A stretch of DNA of 14,586 bases, taken from positions 1 to 14,586 of the forward strand of contig QIDY01000291.1 in assembly GCA_003228495.1 (NCBI GenBank), given 5' to 3'. The notes beneath the pieces were generated by a model. The model was given only the letters and a program-made list of their open reading frames with translations, did not search any database and had not been told where the DNA came from. Position 1 is the first letter of the stretch, and every line of letters begins with the position of its first letter. Source of the stretch: Nitrospirota bacterium. GTDB taxonomy: Bacteria > Nitrospirota > Nitrospiria > Nitrospirales > UBA8639. Of this stretch, positions 7,706 to 14,390 are shown piece after piece. The position numbers were made by a program, and so were the translations under genes.

Positions 7706-8491
7706 TCATTTCTGAGGCTCATCCGATGTCACCTCAGCCTTTGACTTTTTCCCTGTCACACCAACAACCAATTGCCAACCTTGCTCGACCACTCCGGAAA
7801 GTACATATGCGGCAAAGACCACAAACAACATCGCCTGAGGATAGGCCAGCACGGCCATAAGAATTAGCACCGCATAGACTAAATAATTAAAATGGTGATG
7901 CTCCTGCGTTTTTAAGTCCTTCAGGCTACGATAGCGGACTGTGCTCACCATCAGAAACGCTAATGAGAGCGTAAGCACAATGGCGAGAATCGGCTTCACA
8001 TTCTCCCCCAGCGATATCACATAATGATCAAAGATCAACAAAGTGGCAATGACGCCGGCCGCGCCAGGAATCGGCAACCCCGTAAAGGCCTTTCCTTCTG
8101 TATTGCTCATGGCCAAAACATTATGCCGAGCTAAACGGAGCGCCCCACAGGCCACAAAGGCAAACATCACGGCCGCCCCCAGCATTTTTGGTGTACTGAG
8201 CGCCCAGACATACACCAACAACCCCGGGGCCACGCCAAAAGACACGAGATCACCCAATGAATCGTATTGCAATCCAAAGTCACTCGTACTTTTCATGAGA
8301 CGAGCCGTCGTACCATCCAACACATCAAAGACAATCGCCACAAGAATCGCGATAGCCGCCGCCTCAAAATTTCCTCCAAATACAAAGAGAATCGAGGCTA
8401 AGCCACTAAACAAATTTCCCGTCGTCAGGATATTGGGAATAAGGGAAACCACTCGTCGTCTTCGTGGTTGCTTCATGAAGGTTCTGCGCAT
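7706..8491 (-). CDS. pssA: CDP-diacylglycerol-serine O-phosphatidyltransferase (phosphatidylserine synthase, membrane type)
   Basis: PssA joins serine to CDP-diacylglycerol, giving phosphatidylserine, which Psd then decarboxylates to phosphatidylethanolamine. The CDP-alcohol phosphotransferase signature DGx2ARx8Gx3Dx3D is complete: D59 G60, A63 R64, G73, D77, D81. 261 residues with several hydrophobic helices (roughly 30-55, 88-110, 137-190, 205-235), so an inner-membrane protein. This is the subclass II type, unlike the phospholipase D-like E. coli enzyme. The Arg-rich N-terminus (KQPRRRRVVSLIPN) is common in the family. GCGGAGG lies 4 nt before the ATG at 8491, which I chose, giving a 19-nt overlap with psd. 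A second ATG at 8476 would give an ATGA overlap but has a weaker ribosome-binding site. The adjacent psd supports serine over inositol or glycerol phosphate as the acceptor. Confidence 0.93.
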   Translation of the reverse strand: MRRTFMKQPRRRRVVSLIPNILTTGNLFSGLASILFVFGGNFEAAAIAILVAIVFDVLDGTTARLMKSTSDFGLQYDSLGDLVSFGVAPGLLVYVWALSTPKMLGAAVMFAFVACGALRLARHNVLAMSNTEGKAFTGLPIPGAAGVIATLLIFDHYVISLGENVKPILAIVLTLSLAFLMVSTVRYRSLKDLKTQEHHHFNYLVYAVLILMAVLAYPQAMLFVVFAAYVLSGVVEQGWQLVVGVTGKKSKAEVTSDEPQK

Positions 8492-9138
8492 GGCACCTCC
8501 GCTAAGACTGATGACCCGCCCTTGACTTTGGCCCCGACGCGTACTCGAATCGTGCTCGTTCGAGGAAGATACACATCCATTCGTGATCCGAATCGAATAA
8601 GCCCAAATCGTTCGCCTTTTTCAACTTGCTCTCCAGGCACCACCCACGACACGATGCGTCGGGCAATGAGCCCGGCAATTTGTACACATAAAATTTTTAC
8701 TCCATCAGAACGACGCAGCATCAGAGCGTTTTGTTCATTCCCGCTGGAAGCTTCCGGCTGATTGGCCATCATGAATTTTCCTGGTTGATAGACCATATCT
8801 TGCACGATTCCGCCAACGGGCATCCTATTAATATGCACATCAAAAACATTAAGAAAAATACTAATACGGATACTTTGCTCTTTCAAATACCGATGCTCAA
8901 ACTCCGATTCCACAGCGACAACCGTCCCATCACCCGGCGAGACAATTAAATTCTCACCAGCCGGAATTGTACGGGCAGGATTTCGGAAAAACCACGTGGT
9001 GAAAAGCGTCACCAACCCTAAGAAACAGGTAGACCATGTCCCCCCTATCGTCCATGCTCCCAGGGTCAGCCCCGCACCAATGAGGACAAAAGGAATACCT
9101 TCTTTGGCGAGGGGAATCCCTTTCGCCCGATCAGCCAT
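8473..9138 (-). CDS. psd: Phosphatidylserine decarboxylase proenzyme (short, GSS type)
   Basis: Psd decarboxylates phosphatidylserine to phosphatidylethanolamine using a pyruvoyl group made by self-cleavage. 221 residues, the short class. Hydrophobic N-terminus (about 15-50) for membrane association, then FFRNPAR (50-56), SPGDG (67-71; D70 is in the place of the catalytic Asp), FLNVFDVHINRMP (95-107; H102), and the processing motif KGGSS (206-210), where cleavage between G208 and S209 would release a beta chain of about 208 residues and a short pyruvoyl alpha chain of 13. The GSS motif replaces the LGST of the long E. coli-type enzymes and is usual in this shorter subfamily. ATG at 9138 is 15 nt after the ilvC stop; the ribosome-binding site is weak. 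The gene overlaps pssA, so substrate maker and user are co-produced. Confidence 0.94.
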   Translation of the reverse strand: MADRAKGIPLAKEGIPFVLIGAGLTLGAWTIGGTWSTCFLGLVTLFTTWFFRNPARTIPAGENLIVSPGDGTVVAVESEFEHRYLKEQSIRISIFLNVFDVHINRMPVGGIVQDMVYQPGKFMMANQPEASSGNEQNALMLRRSDGVKILCVQIAGLIARRIVSWVVPGEQVEKGERFGLIRFGSRMDVYLPRTSTIRVRVGAKVKGGSSVLAEVPCAEPS

Positions 9139-9153
9139 GTGCGCGAGGTCTCA

Positions 9154-10167
9154 TCAATTTTTCTGTTTATCCACGAGTTGGTCTTTTTGCAACCACGGCA
9201 TCATTCCCCGTAACCGTGCTCCAACTTCTTCAATCGGATGCTCTTCTCCCTTTTTCAGGAGCGCATTGTATACGGGACGGTTGGCTTGATTTTCCAGCAC
9301 CCATTCTCTGGCAAATCGACCGCTTTGGATTTCGTCTAAAATACGTTTCATTTCTTGCTTGGTTTCGCTTGTCACCACACGAGGCCCTCGTGTCACATCG
9401 CCATACTTCGCCGTCGTACTAATGGAATAGCGCATATTGGCGATGCCGCCTTGATAAATAAGGTCCACAATCAGCTTCACCTCGTGCAAACATTCAAAAT
9501 ACGCCATCTCCGGTGAATAGCCAGCCTCGACCAAGGTTTCAAACCCAGCCTGGATTAATGACGTCAGACCACCACACAATACTGCCTGTTCCCCGAACAG
9601 GTCTGTTTCCGTTTCTTCTCGAAATGACGTCTCAATCACACCGGCCCGAGCACCACCAATCGCACTCGCATACGCCAGTCCAACCTTTTCCGTATTGCCA
9701 CTCGGATCTTGATGAATAGCCAGCAAACATGGCACTCCGGTCCCTTTGGTATATTCGGAACGAACGAGATGACCGGGCCCTTTTGGAGCCACCATAAATA
9801 CATTGATATGGGAATCAGGTTGGATCTGCCCAAAATGAATATTGAAGCCATGGCCAAAGGCCAAGTAGGCCCCTTGCTTGAGATTGGGTGCAATATCGGT
9901 ATTGTAAATTGCCGCTTGTCGTTCATCCGGGGCGAGAATCATCACCACGTCCGCAGCTTTGACGGCATCGGCGACCGGCATCACCTTTAACCCGGCCGCT
10001 TCGGCCTTGTTCCATGATGCCCCCTCCCGACAGCCAACGATTACTTGAAGGCCACTATCCCGCATGTTGAGAGCATGGGCATGGCCCTGGCTTCCAAACC
10101 CGATGACCGCTACGGTTTTTTTAGCCAAACTTTGTTGATCCACATCTTTTTCATAAGAAATTTTCAT
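9154..10167 (-). CDS. ilvC: Ketol-acid reductoisomerase (class I)
   Basis: IlvC isomerises and reduces acetolactate or acetohydroxybutyrate to the dihydroxy acid, the second shared step to valine, leucine and isoleucine. 337 residues, the short class I form with one C-terminal knotted domain. Seen: NADPH fold VIGFGSQGHAHALN (21-34), APDERQ (79-84), H106 in AFGHGFNIHF, VAPKGPGH (126-133), Mg ligands D189 and E193 in DLFGEQAVLCGG, and E225/E229 in FECLHEVKLIVDLIYQGGI, then RYSIS (246-250). GAGGAG precedes two consecutive ATGs; the second (10167) has the better spacing and matches the usual MKI start, while 10170 is the alternative. The gap to ilvN (~90 nt) contains a strong hairpin. psd follows after 15 nt. 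Confidence 0.97.
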   Translation of the reverse strand: MKISYEKDVDQQSLAKKTVAVIGFGSQGHAHALNMRDSGLQVIVGCREGASWNKAEAAGLKVMPVADAVKAADVVMILAPDERQAAIYNTDIAPNLKQGAYLAFGHGFNIHFGQIQPDSHINVFMVAPKGPGHLVRSEYTKGTGVPCLLAIHQDPSGNTEKVGLAYASAIGGARAGVIETSFREETETDLFGEQAVLCGGLTSLIQAGFETLVEAGYSPEMAYFECLHEVKLIVDLIYQGGIANMRYSISTTAKYGDVTRGPRVVTSETKQEMKRILDEIQSGRFAREWVLENQANRPVYNALLKKGEEHPIEEVGARLRGMMPWLQKDQLVDKQKN

Positions 10168-10206
10168 CATGCACTCCTCAATGGAAATTTAGAAAAGCCC
10201 TTTTAG

Positions 10207-10232
10207 GTTCCGCCACCAAAAATCGGCGGAAC
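10207..10232 (-). promoter_or_regulatory. Perfect 8-bp stem-loop between ilvN and ilvC
   Basis: GTTCCGCC and GGCGGAAC form a perfect inverted repeat around a 10-nt loop in the ilvN-ilvC gap, 37 nt before the ilvC start. On the coding strand it is followed by CTAAAAGGGCTTTTCT rather than a clean T-tract, so it is a poor intrinsic terminator. More likely it is an intercistronic mRNA-stability or partial-termination element; a protein operator is not excluded. The symmetry is seen, the role is inferred. Confidence 0.5.
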
Positions 10233-10257
10233 ACCCTTTATATCAAGACAGAGTGGG

Positions 10258-10779
10258 TTAGTTCGCTTTCGCAAGCGGTCGGAGTTGGGCTTGCACAGGA
10301 CGTGTGGGTTCTCGTCCGATAGCAATCCGGCCGGTCCGCACCAATTCTTTAATTCCAAGCGGTTGGAGTAAATGAATAATGGCTTGGACTTTTCTCACAT
10401 CGCCCGTGACTTCGATGGTATAACTCGTCGGGGAGGAATCGAGAACATTGGCTCGAAAAATATCCGCAATACGCAGAGCTTCAGCACGATCTTCTGCCCG
10501 GGTATGTACCTTAATCAACGCGGTCTCGCGCTCCACAAACTCATTTTCACTAATATCAACCACTTTGATCACATCAATAACCTTATTCAACTGTTTCATA
10601 ATCTGTTCAATAATACGATCATCTCCATTCGTGACAATCGTCATCATGGAGACGGAAGGATCCAACGTAGGCGCCACCGACAGGCTTTCAATATTAAATC
10701 CTCGTCCACTGAACAGCCCGGCCACACGAGATAATGAGCCGAACTTATTTTCCAAGGTTAACGAAATAATGTGTTCCAT
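10258..10779 (-). CDS. ilvN: Acetolactate synthase small (regulatory) subunit
   Basis: IlvN binds the large subunit IlvB, raises its activity and carries feedback inhibition, usually by valine. 173 residues. The N-terminal ACT domain (about 2-75) starts MEHIISLTLENKFGSLSRVAGLFSGRGFNIESLSVAPT, including the conserved GSLSRVAGLFS-RGFNI stretch where the amino acid binds in the family. The C-terminal ACT-like domain follows (about 80-160: ETALIKVHT, YTIEVTG, LQPLGIKELVRTGRIAIGR). It resembles the IlvH/IlvN type of about 160-175 residues rather than the ~90-residue E. coli IlvN. ATG at 10779, 8 nt after the ilvB stop, with a modest TAGG site inside the end of ilvB, so coupling to ilvB is expected. 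The ~12-residue tail after REPTRP is unremarkable. Confidence 0.96.
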   Translation of the reverse strand: MEHIISLTLENKFGSLSRVAGLFSGRGFNIESLSVAPTLDPSVSMMTIVTNGDDRIIEQIMKQLNKVIDVIKVVDISENEFVERETALIKVHTRAEDRAEALRIADIFRANVLDSSPTSYTIEVTGDVRKVQAIIHLLQPLGIKELVRTGRIAIGREPTRPVQAQLRPLAKAN

Positions 10780-10787
10780 ATTTTTGC

Positions 10788-12563
10788 CTAGGCTGTTAAC
10801 ACAGTATCGGAATCCGATTGAACAGCCGTTTTATGCGTGGATTTTGGTTTCTTTAAATCTGAAGGATCTTCTAACAGCATCTCATGATTGCTCCCTCCAG
10901 CTGGAATCATGGGATAACAATTTTCATATTGGTAGACGGGCACATCAATAAACACAGTCCGGTCAATGGATAGGGCTTCTTGAATACCGGCATCAACCTC
11001 TCCCACCTTGTCAATGCGAACGCCAGCCGCACCATAGGCTTCGGCTAATTTGACAAAGTCCGGCACATGGCCCAGATAACTGGAGGCATATCGTCCTTCA
11101 TAAAATAAGTCCTGCCATTGACGAACCATACCATGAAACCGGTTATTGATAATGAACACCTTTACGGGCAATTTTTCAATCACGGCTGTTGCCAACTCTT
11201 GCGTATTCATTTGAATACTGCCATCCCCTGCAATACACAACACCAATCGATTAGGGAACGCCGCTTGAGCCCCCATTGCAGCAGGAAACCCAAATCCCAT
11301 CGTTCCCAAGCCCCCGGAAGTCAAAAAGGTCTTGGGGTTTTTGAGTTTAAAATATTGTGCTGCCCACATCTGATGCTGGCCGACATCCGTTGACAAAATC
11401 GGATCACGGTCAGCGGTTAATTCATACAACCGGTCAATAAGATATTGCGGTTTAATTTGCGCCTCAGGCTCTTGCGTATACGCCAGAGGATGCTCTTGTT
11501 GCCAGGCCGAAAGCTGGTCCCACCAAGGCTTTCGCTGTTCTTTTTTATTACCATTCACCGTTGCACGCAGAATATTATTCAGCTCGATCAACACCCGCTT
11601 ACAATCCCCGACAATAGGAATGTCCACATGGACGTTTTTCCGAATCGACGTGGGATCAATATCAATATGAATCACTTTTGCGGTCGGGCAAAACTCGGAC
11701 ACTTTCCCCGTAACCCGATCGTCAAACCGCGCACCAACCGCAATCACCAAATCCGAGTAATGCATAGCCATATTCGCCGCATACGTTCCATGCATACCTA
11801 ACATACCCAGCGATAATGGGTGATCCCCAGGAAATGCGCCTAAGGCCATCAACGTCATATCCACTGGAATATGAGTCATTTCAGCTAATTCTCTGACTTC
11901 GGCAGATGCCCCGGAAAATTGCACTCCTCCACCAATGTAGAGAATCGGCCGTTTCGATTTCATGATCGCATCAGCCGCCTGCTTGATCTTCCATTTACTC
12001 CCGTCATAGGTCGGATTATAGCCACGGATCGAGACAGATTTGGGATAATGAAACTCGCCCTTATCCAGGGAAACATCCTTGGGAATATCCACTAACACAG
12101 GGCCAGGCCTTCCCGTCGTCGCGATATAGAAGGCCTCTTTAATGGTCTGCGCCAAATCATTCACATCTTTGACGAGAAAATTATATTTAGTGCAAGGTCG
12201 GCTCAACCCAACGTTGTCCGCTTCTTGAAAAGCATCATTCCCAATCAACGGAGTTGGTACCTGCCCGGCAAAACACACAACAGGCACGGAGTCCATGTAC
12301 GCATCCGCCAACGCGGTGATCACATTAGTCATCCCTGGTCCAGATGTAATCAATGCTACCCCGGCTTTTCCGGTGGCCTTGGCATAGCCTTCGGCCATAT
12401 GGCCCGCCCCTTGCTCATGACGAGTCAGAATGACTCGAATATCCTTTTGCTGATGTAGCACATCAAAAATTTTCAGGACAACACCACCCGGCAAGGCAAA
12501 AAGCGTATCCACACCTTCACGTTTCAATGATTCAAGAAAAATTTCTGCCCCGGTCAGTTGCAT
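10788..12563 (-). CDS. ilvB: Acetolactate synthase large (catalytic) subunit
   Basis: IlvB is the thiamine-diphosphate enzyme that condenses two pyruvates to acetolactate, or pyruvate with 2-oxobutyrate, the first step for valine, leucine and isoleucine. 591 residues, in three TPP-enzyme domains: the pyrimidine-binding domain with catalytic E50 in RHEQGAGHMAEGYAKATGK (48-66) and the QVPTPLIGNDAFQEAD segment; the central FAD-type domain (about 190-340); and the TPP/Mg domain with GDGS (446-449, D447) and N474 in IINNRFHGMVRQWQ. The presence of IlvN and the AHAS-like substrate-pocket segments favour the biosynthetic enzyme over catabolic AlsS. ATG at 12563 follows AAAGGTGAG at good spacing and gives MQLTGAEIFLESLKREGV, the family start; GTG at 12572 is in frame but lacks a separate site. 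First gene of the block, preceded by a possible promoter and leader ORF. The last ~35 residues are a low-complexity tail. Confidence 0.97.
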   Translation of the reverse strand: MQLTGAEIFLESLKREGVDTLFALPGGVVLKIFDVLHQQKDIRVILTRHEQGAGHMAEGYAKATGKAGVALITSGPGMTNVITALADAYMDSVPVVCFAGQVPTPLIGNDAFQEADNVGLSRPCTKYNFLVKDVNDLAQTIKEAFYIATTGRPGPVLVDIPKDVSLDKGEFHYPKSVSIRGYNPTYDGSKWKIKQAADAIMKSKRPILYIGGGVQFSGASAEVRELAEMTHIPVDMTLMALGAFPGDHPLSLGMLGMHGTYAANMAMHYSDLVIAVGARFDDRVTGKVSEFCPTAKVIHIDIDPTSIRKNVHVDIPIVGDCKRVLIELNNILRATVNGNKKEQRKPWWDQLSAWQQEHPLAYTQEPEAQIKPQYLIDRLYELTADRDPILSTDVGQHQMWAAQYFKLKNPKTFLTSGGLGTMGFGFPAAMGAQAAFPNRLVLCIAGDGSIQMNTQELATAVIEKLPVKVFIINNRFHGMVRQWQDLFYEGRYASSYLGHVPDFVKLAEAYGAAGVRIDKVGEVDAGIQEALSIDRTVFIDVPVYQYENCYPMIPAGGSNHEMLLEDPSDLKKPKSTHKTAVQSDSDTVLTA

Positions 12564-12579
12564 GATACTCACCTTTGGA

Positions 12580-12693
12580 TTAAAAGACTGTTGAAAGAAA
12601 CTCCGCGAATACCAACTTGTACGAGATTCCCAGTGTCATATTTACCATGGGCGAAAAAGAGATAGGCATTTTCTTTCCACAGGTAAACGGCAT
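12580..12693 (-). CDS. Possible leader ORF upstream of ilvB (37 codons)
   Basis: ATG 12693 to TAA 12582-12580, ending 16 nt before the ilvB start; 37 residues beginning MPFTCGKKMPISF and ending EFLSTVF. GAGGA abuts the first ATG; a second in-frame ATG (residue 9) is preceded by GGAAAG at better spacing. The stop falls immediately before the ilvB ribosome-binding site, the layout expected of a coupled leader peptide. Against it: Ile, Leu and Val make up 8 of 37 codons, not enriched, there is no run of them, and I find no convincing attenuator hairpin. It may be a chance frame. Confidence 0.25.
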   Translation of the reverse strand: MPFTCGKKMPISFSPMVNMTLGISYKLVFAEFLSTVF

Positions 12694-12713
12694 TCCTCAA
12701 AAAGAAATACGTA

Positions 12714-12743
12714 ATGGTAATCCTTGTTGTTTTTTTAAGTCAA
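12714..12743 (-). promoter_or_regulatory. Candidate ilvB promoter (sigma-70-like)
   Basis: On the minus strand TTGACT (12743-12738) is followed after 18 nt by TACCAT (12719-12714): 5/6 and 4/6 matches to the -35 and -10 consensus. It would start transcription near 12707, just before the leader ORF, leaving an untranslated leader of about 145 nt before ilvB. The -35 box lies inside a small dyad, GTTGTT (12726-12731) and AACAAC (12742-12747), that could be a binding site. Based on consensus match alone. Confidence 0.35.
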
Positions 12744-12835
12744 CAACTATTGTAGCAGGATTTGTGCAATTACGAAATATTGAGGAAGAGAGATCCTCGA
12801 ATCCACACATCCCCTAAAATGGAGAATTTTCTCAG

Positions 12836-13996
12836 ATGTGGGAGACAGATCTTCAAAAATTAGCACGAGACCATCACTTACGAGAATTATCCGTAATGGC
12901 CTCCCCTTCAGGCCCCCTCATGTCTGTCAAAGGGCAAAGCACCCTCCTGTTTGCCTCTAATAATTATTTAGGACTGGCCAACCACCCCTTACTCAAACAA
13001 GCAGCCCAGAAGGCCATTGAGCAATTCGGGGTGGGTGCCGGGGCTTCCCGGCTAATTTCCGGCAATCTGCTTCCCCATCACGACCTAGAATTGGCCTTAG
13101 CCCAATTCACTCACACAGAAGCCGCGCTCACCTTTTCTTCCGGGTATGCGACTAATCTTGGAGTCATTCCTCGTCTGGCCAAAACCGATGGGATTATTTT
13201 CGCCGACCGCTTGTGCCATGCCAGTCTTATTGATGCCTGCCGGCTCAGTCGAGCCACCCTTCGGGTGTTTCACCACAACGATGTGGACCATTTACAATCG
13301 CTTTTAACGAAACGTCCTCTCAAGCGACCCATTCTATTCATTACCGAAGGCGTTTTTAGTATGAATGGAGATCTGCCCCCACTTCCCGAACTGGCCCGTT
13401 TAGCCGAGGAATTCGAGGCAATCCTGCTGGTAGATGATGCCCATGGGACGGGCGTGATGGGGCCCACTGGGCGCGGAACCATCGAACATTTTGGCGTAGA
13501 GTCAGCCAATATTCATCATATGGGCACACTCAGTAAGGCTCTAGGAGTCAGCGGGGGGTTCATGACAGGGACAAAAGATTTCATCGCCTACCTGATCAAT
13601 ACCTCACGATCGTTCATCTATAGTACGGCTCCACCACCGGCCATGGCCGCCGCCGCACAGATGGCTATACAGGTCATTCAGCAGGAACCGGAGCGACGCG
13701 CCCGACTTTGGCAAAATCGAGAGCTCATGTATCAAGGATTAATTGCCATGGGCTGCCACATGACCAAGACAGAAAGCCCGATTCTCCCCATTATCGTGAA
13801 TGATCCTAGCCTCGCTCTAGAGATGAGCCACGGCTTACAGAAACACGGGATCTATATCCCAGCCATCCGTCCTCCAACAGTTCCCAAAGGCACAAGCCGC
13901 CTCCGAGTCACCGTCATGTCGGAGCATTCCATTGAACAGATAGGTGCTGCCCTTGAAGCTATCCAACAGGTTGGACAATCGCTCAAAATCTTCTAG
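12836..13996 (+). CDS. bioF: 8-amino-7-oxononanoate synthase (alpha-oxoamine synthase family)
   Basis: BioF is the PLP enzyme that condenses pimeloyl-ACP or -CoA with alanine to 8-amino-7-oxononanoate, the first ring-forming step of biotin synthesis. 386 residues, typical length. Seen: FASNNYLGLANHP (39-51), GAGASRLISGN (67-77), H128 in LCHASLIDA (stacks on PLP), S175 in TEGVFSMNGD, D200 and H203 in LVDDAHGTG, the PLP lysine K234 in GTLSKALGVSGG, and RSFIYSTAPPP (about 258-268), then RLRVTVMSEHS near the end. The close relative 2-amino-3-ketobutyrate CoA ligase is the main alternative; sequence flavour favours BioF, but no other bio gene is in the window. ATG 12836 follows GGAGA by about 10 nt. 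Divergent from ilvB and apparently monocistronic, with repeats downstream. Confidence 0.88.
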   Translation: MWETDLQKLARDHHLRELSVMASPSGPLMSVKGQSTLLFASNNYLGLANHPLLKQAAQKAIEQFGVGAGASRLISGNLLPHHDLELALAQFTHTEAALTFSSGYATNLGVIPRLAKTDGIIFADRLCHASLIDACRLSRATLRVFHHNDVDHLQSLLTKRPLKRPILFITEGVFSMNGDLPPLPELARLAEEFEAILLVDDAHGTGVMGPTGRGTIEHFGVESANIHHMGTLSKALGVSGGFMTGTKDFIAYLINTSRSFIYSTAPPPAMAAAAQMAIQVIQQEPERRARLWQNRELMYQGLIAMGCHMTKTESPILPIIVNDPSLALEMSHGLQKHGIYIPAIRPPTVPKGTSRLRVTVMSEHSIEQIGAALEAIQQVGQSLKIF

Positions 13997-13997
13997 G

Positions 13998-14055
13998 AAC
14001 TGTTGAAAAAGTATGCCCTCGCGAAGGCGTTGAGTCCGCCAGTGGCGTTCTCCGA
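13998..14055. repeat. Palindromic repeat-like element just after bioF
   Basis: Starting 2 nt after the bioF stop, ACTGTTGAAAAAG leads into a compact dyad: CGCC-AGT-GGCG (14037-14047), extended by GAG and CTC across a 2x2 internal loop (14032-14052). I recall sequences of the CTGTTGAAAAAG / CGCCAG-GGCGTTCTC kind scattered between genes in Nitrospira-type genomes, but that is memory, not a search. There is no T-tract, so it is not a standard terminator. Confidence 0.4.
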
Positions 14056-14066
14056 ACTAGGGGAAA

Positions 14067-14170
14067 GTGAGGAGTGAGAAGTAAAAAGCTCAAGATGAAG
14101 AAAAGCCCGTCGCTTATCCTCGGCCATTTCCCGTTCTCCTTACTTCTCACTCCCTACTTCTCACTCCTTA
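14067..14170. repeat. Purine-rich inverted repeat after bioF (copy B)
   Basis: AGGAGTGAGAAGTA at 14070-14083 recurs as an exact 14-nt inverted copy at 14155-14168, and GGAGTGAGAAGTAA (14071-14084) again as an inverted copy at 14140-14153. So one purine-rich unit on the left faces two tandem units on the right, about 55 nt apart in the inner pair. The transcript could fold into a 14-bp stem in either of two registers. The core GTGAGAAGT also occurs in copy A at 237-245. Confidence 0.7.
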
Positions 14171-14390
14171 TTGTTCAATCCTCTGATCGATCCTCCGAAA
14201 ACCTTGCTCTTTCCTCAAATGAAAGAGGTCAACGCCTAAGAATTCCCGGCATTCAAGAAAATCCTACGCCATTCCGAAAAGATGAGCAGGGCAACCAAAG
14301 CTCTACTGTCTAATAACTGGAAAAGAAACCGACTCACTGGGGTGAGAACCAACCCCTTATACCCTACATAACATAAGGTAAAGAACCATC

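Larger units (their letters stand above)
12564..12835. other. Divergent intergenic region between ilvB and bioF
   Basis: About 270 bp separating divergent ilvB and bioF, AT-richer than the genes. It should hold both promoters. The best ilvB candidate is listed separately. For bioF I see only a weak TTGTTG-18-TATTGT arrangement (12724-12753, plus strand). A GGAGA site about 10 nt before the bioF ATG is visible. No tRNA, T-box or riboswitch signature was recognised. Confidence 0.6.
13997..14390. other. Gene-free stretch between bioF and the kinase gene
   Basis: 394 nt without a supported gene. It holds the palindromic element after bioF, the purine-rich inverted repeat, a 7-bp hairpin CTCTTTC/GAAAGAG (14207-14227) and a 5-bp hairpin CTCAC/GTGAG (14333-14346) about 45 nt before the kinase start. 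A 79-codon frame across it (GTG 14074) begins inside the repeat, has no ribosome-binding site and is not called. The promoter of the kinase gene should be near the right end, but I see no convincing -35/-10 pair. Confidence 0.6.

Noticed and set aside
8043..8525. 160-codon plus-strand frame opposite pssA
   Set aside because: Antisense to pssA with its complete catalytic signature; low-complexity Ala/Thr/Pro composition typical of shadows.
12617..12817. 66-codon plus-strand frame upstream of bioF
   Set aside because: TTG start, no ribosome-binding site, lies over the presumed ilvB promoter and leader; no recognisable protein features.
12564..12835. T-box, riboswitch or classical ilv attenuator upstream of ilvB
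   Set aside because: No T-box consensus, no recognised riboswitch core, no run of branched-chain codons and no terminator hairpin with T-tract were found.
12587..14008. bioF as a transposed cassette bounded by direct repeats ACTGTTGAAA
   Set aside because: A shared 10-mer is expected by chance many times in a window this size, and there is no transposase or longer repeat.
14074..14313. 79-codon plus-strand frame downstream of bioF
   Set aside because: It starts at a GTG inside the purine-rich repeat, has no ribosome-binding site, crosses both repeat arms, and its product resembles no family I know.
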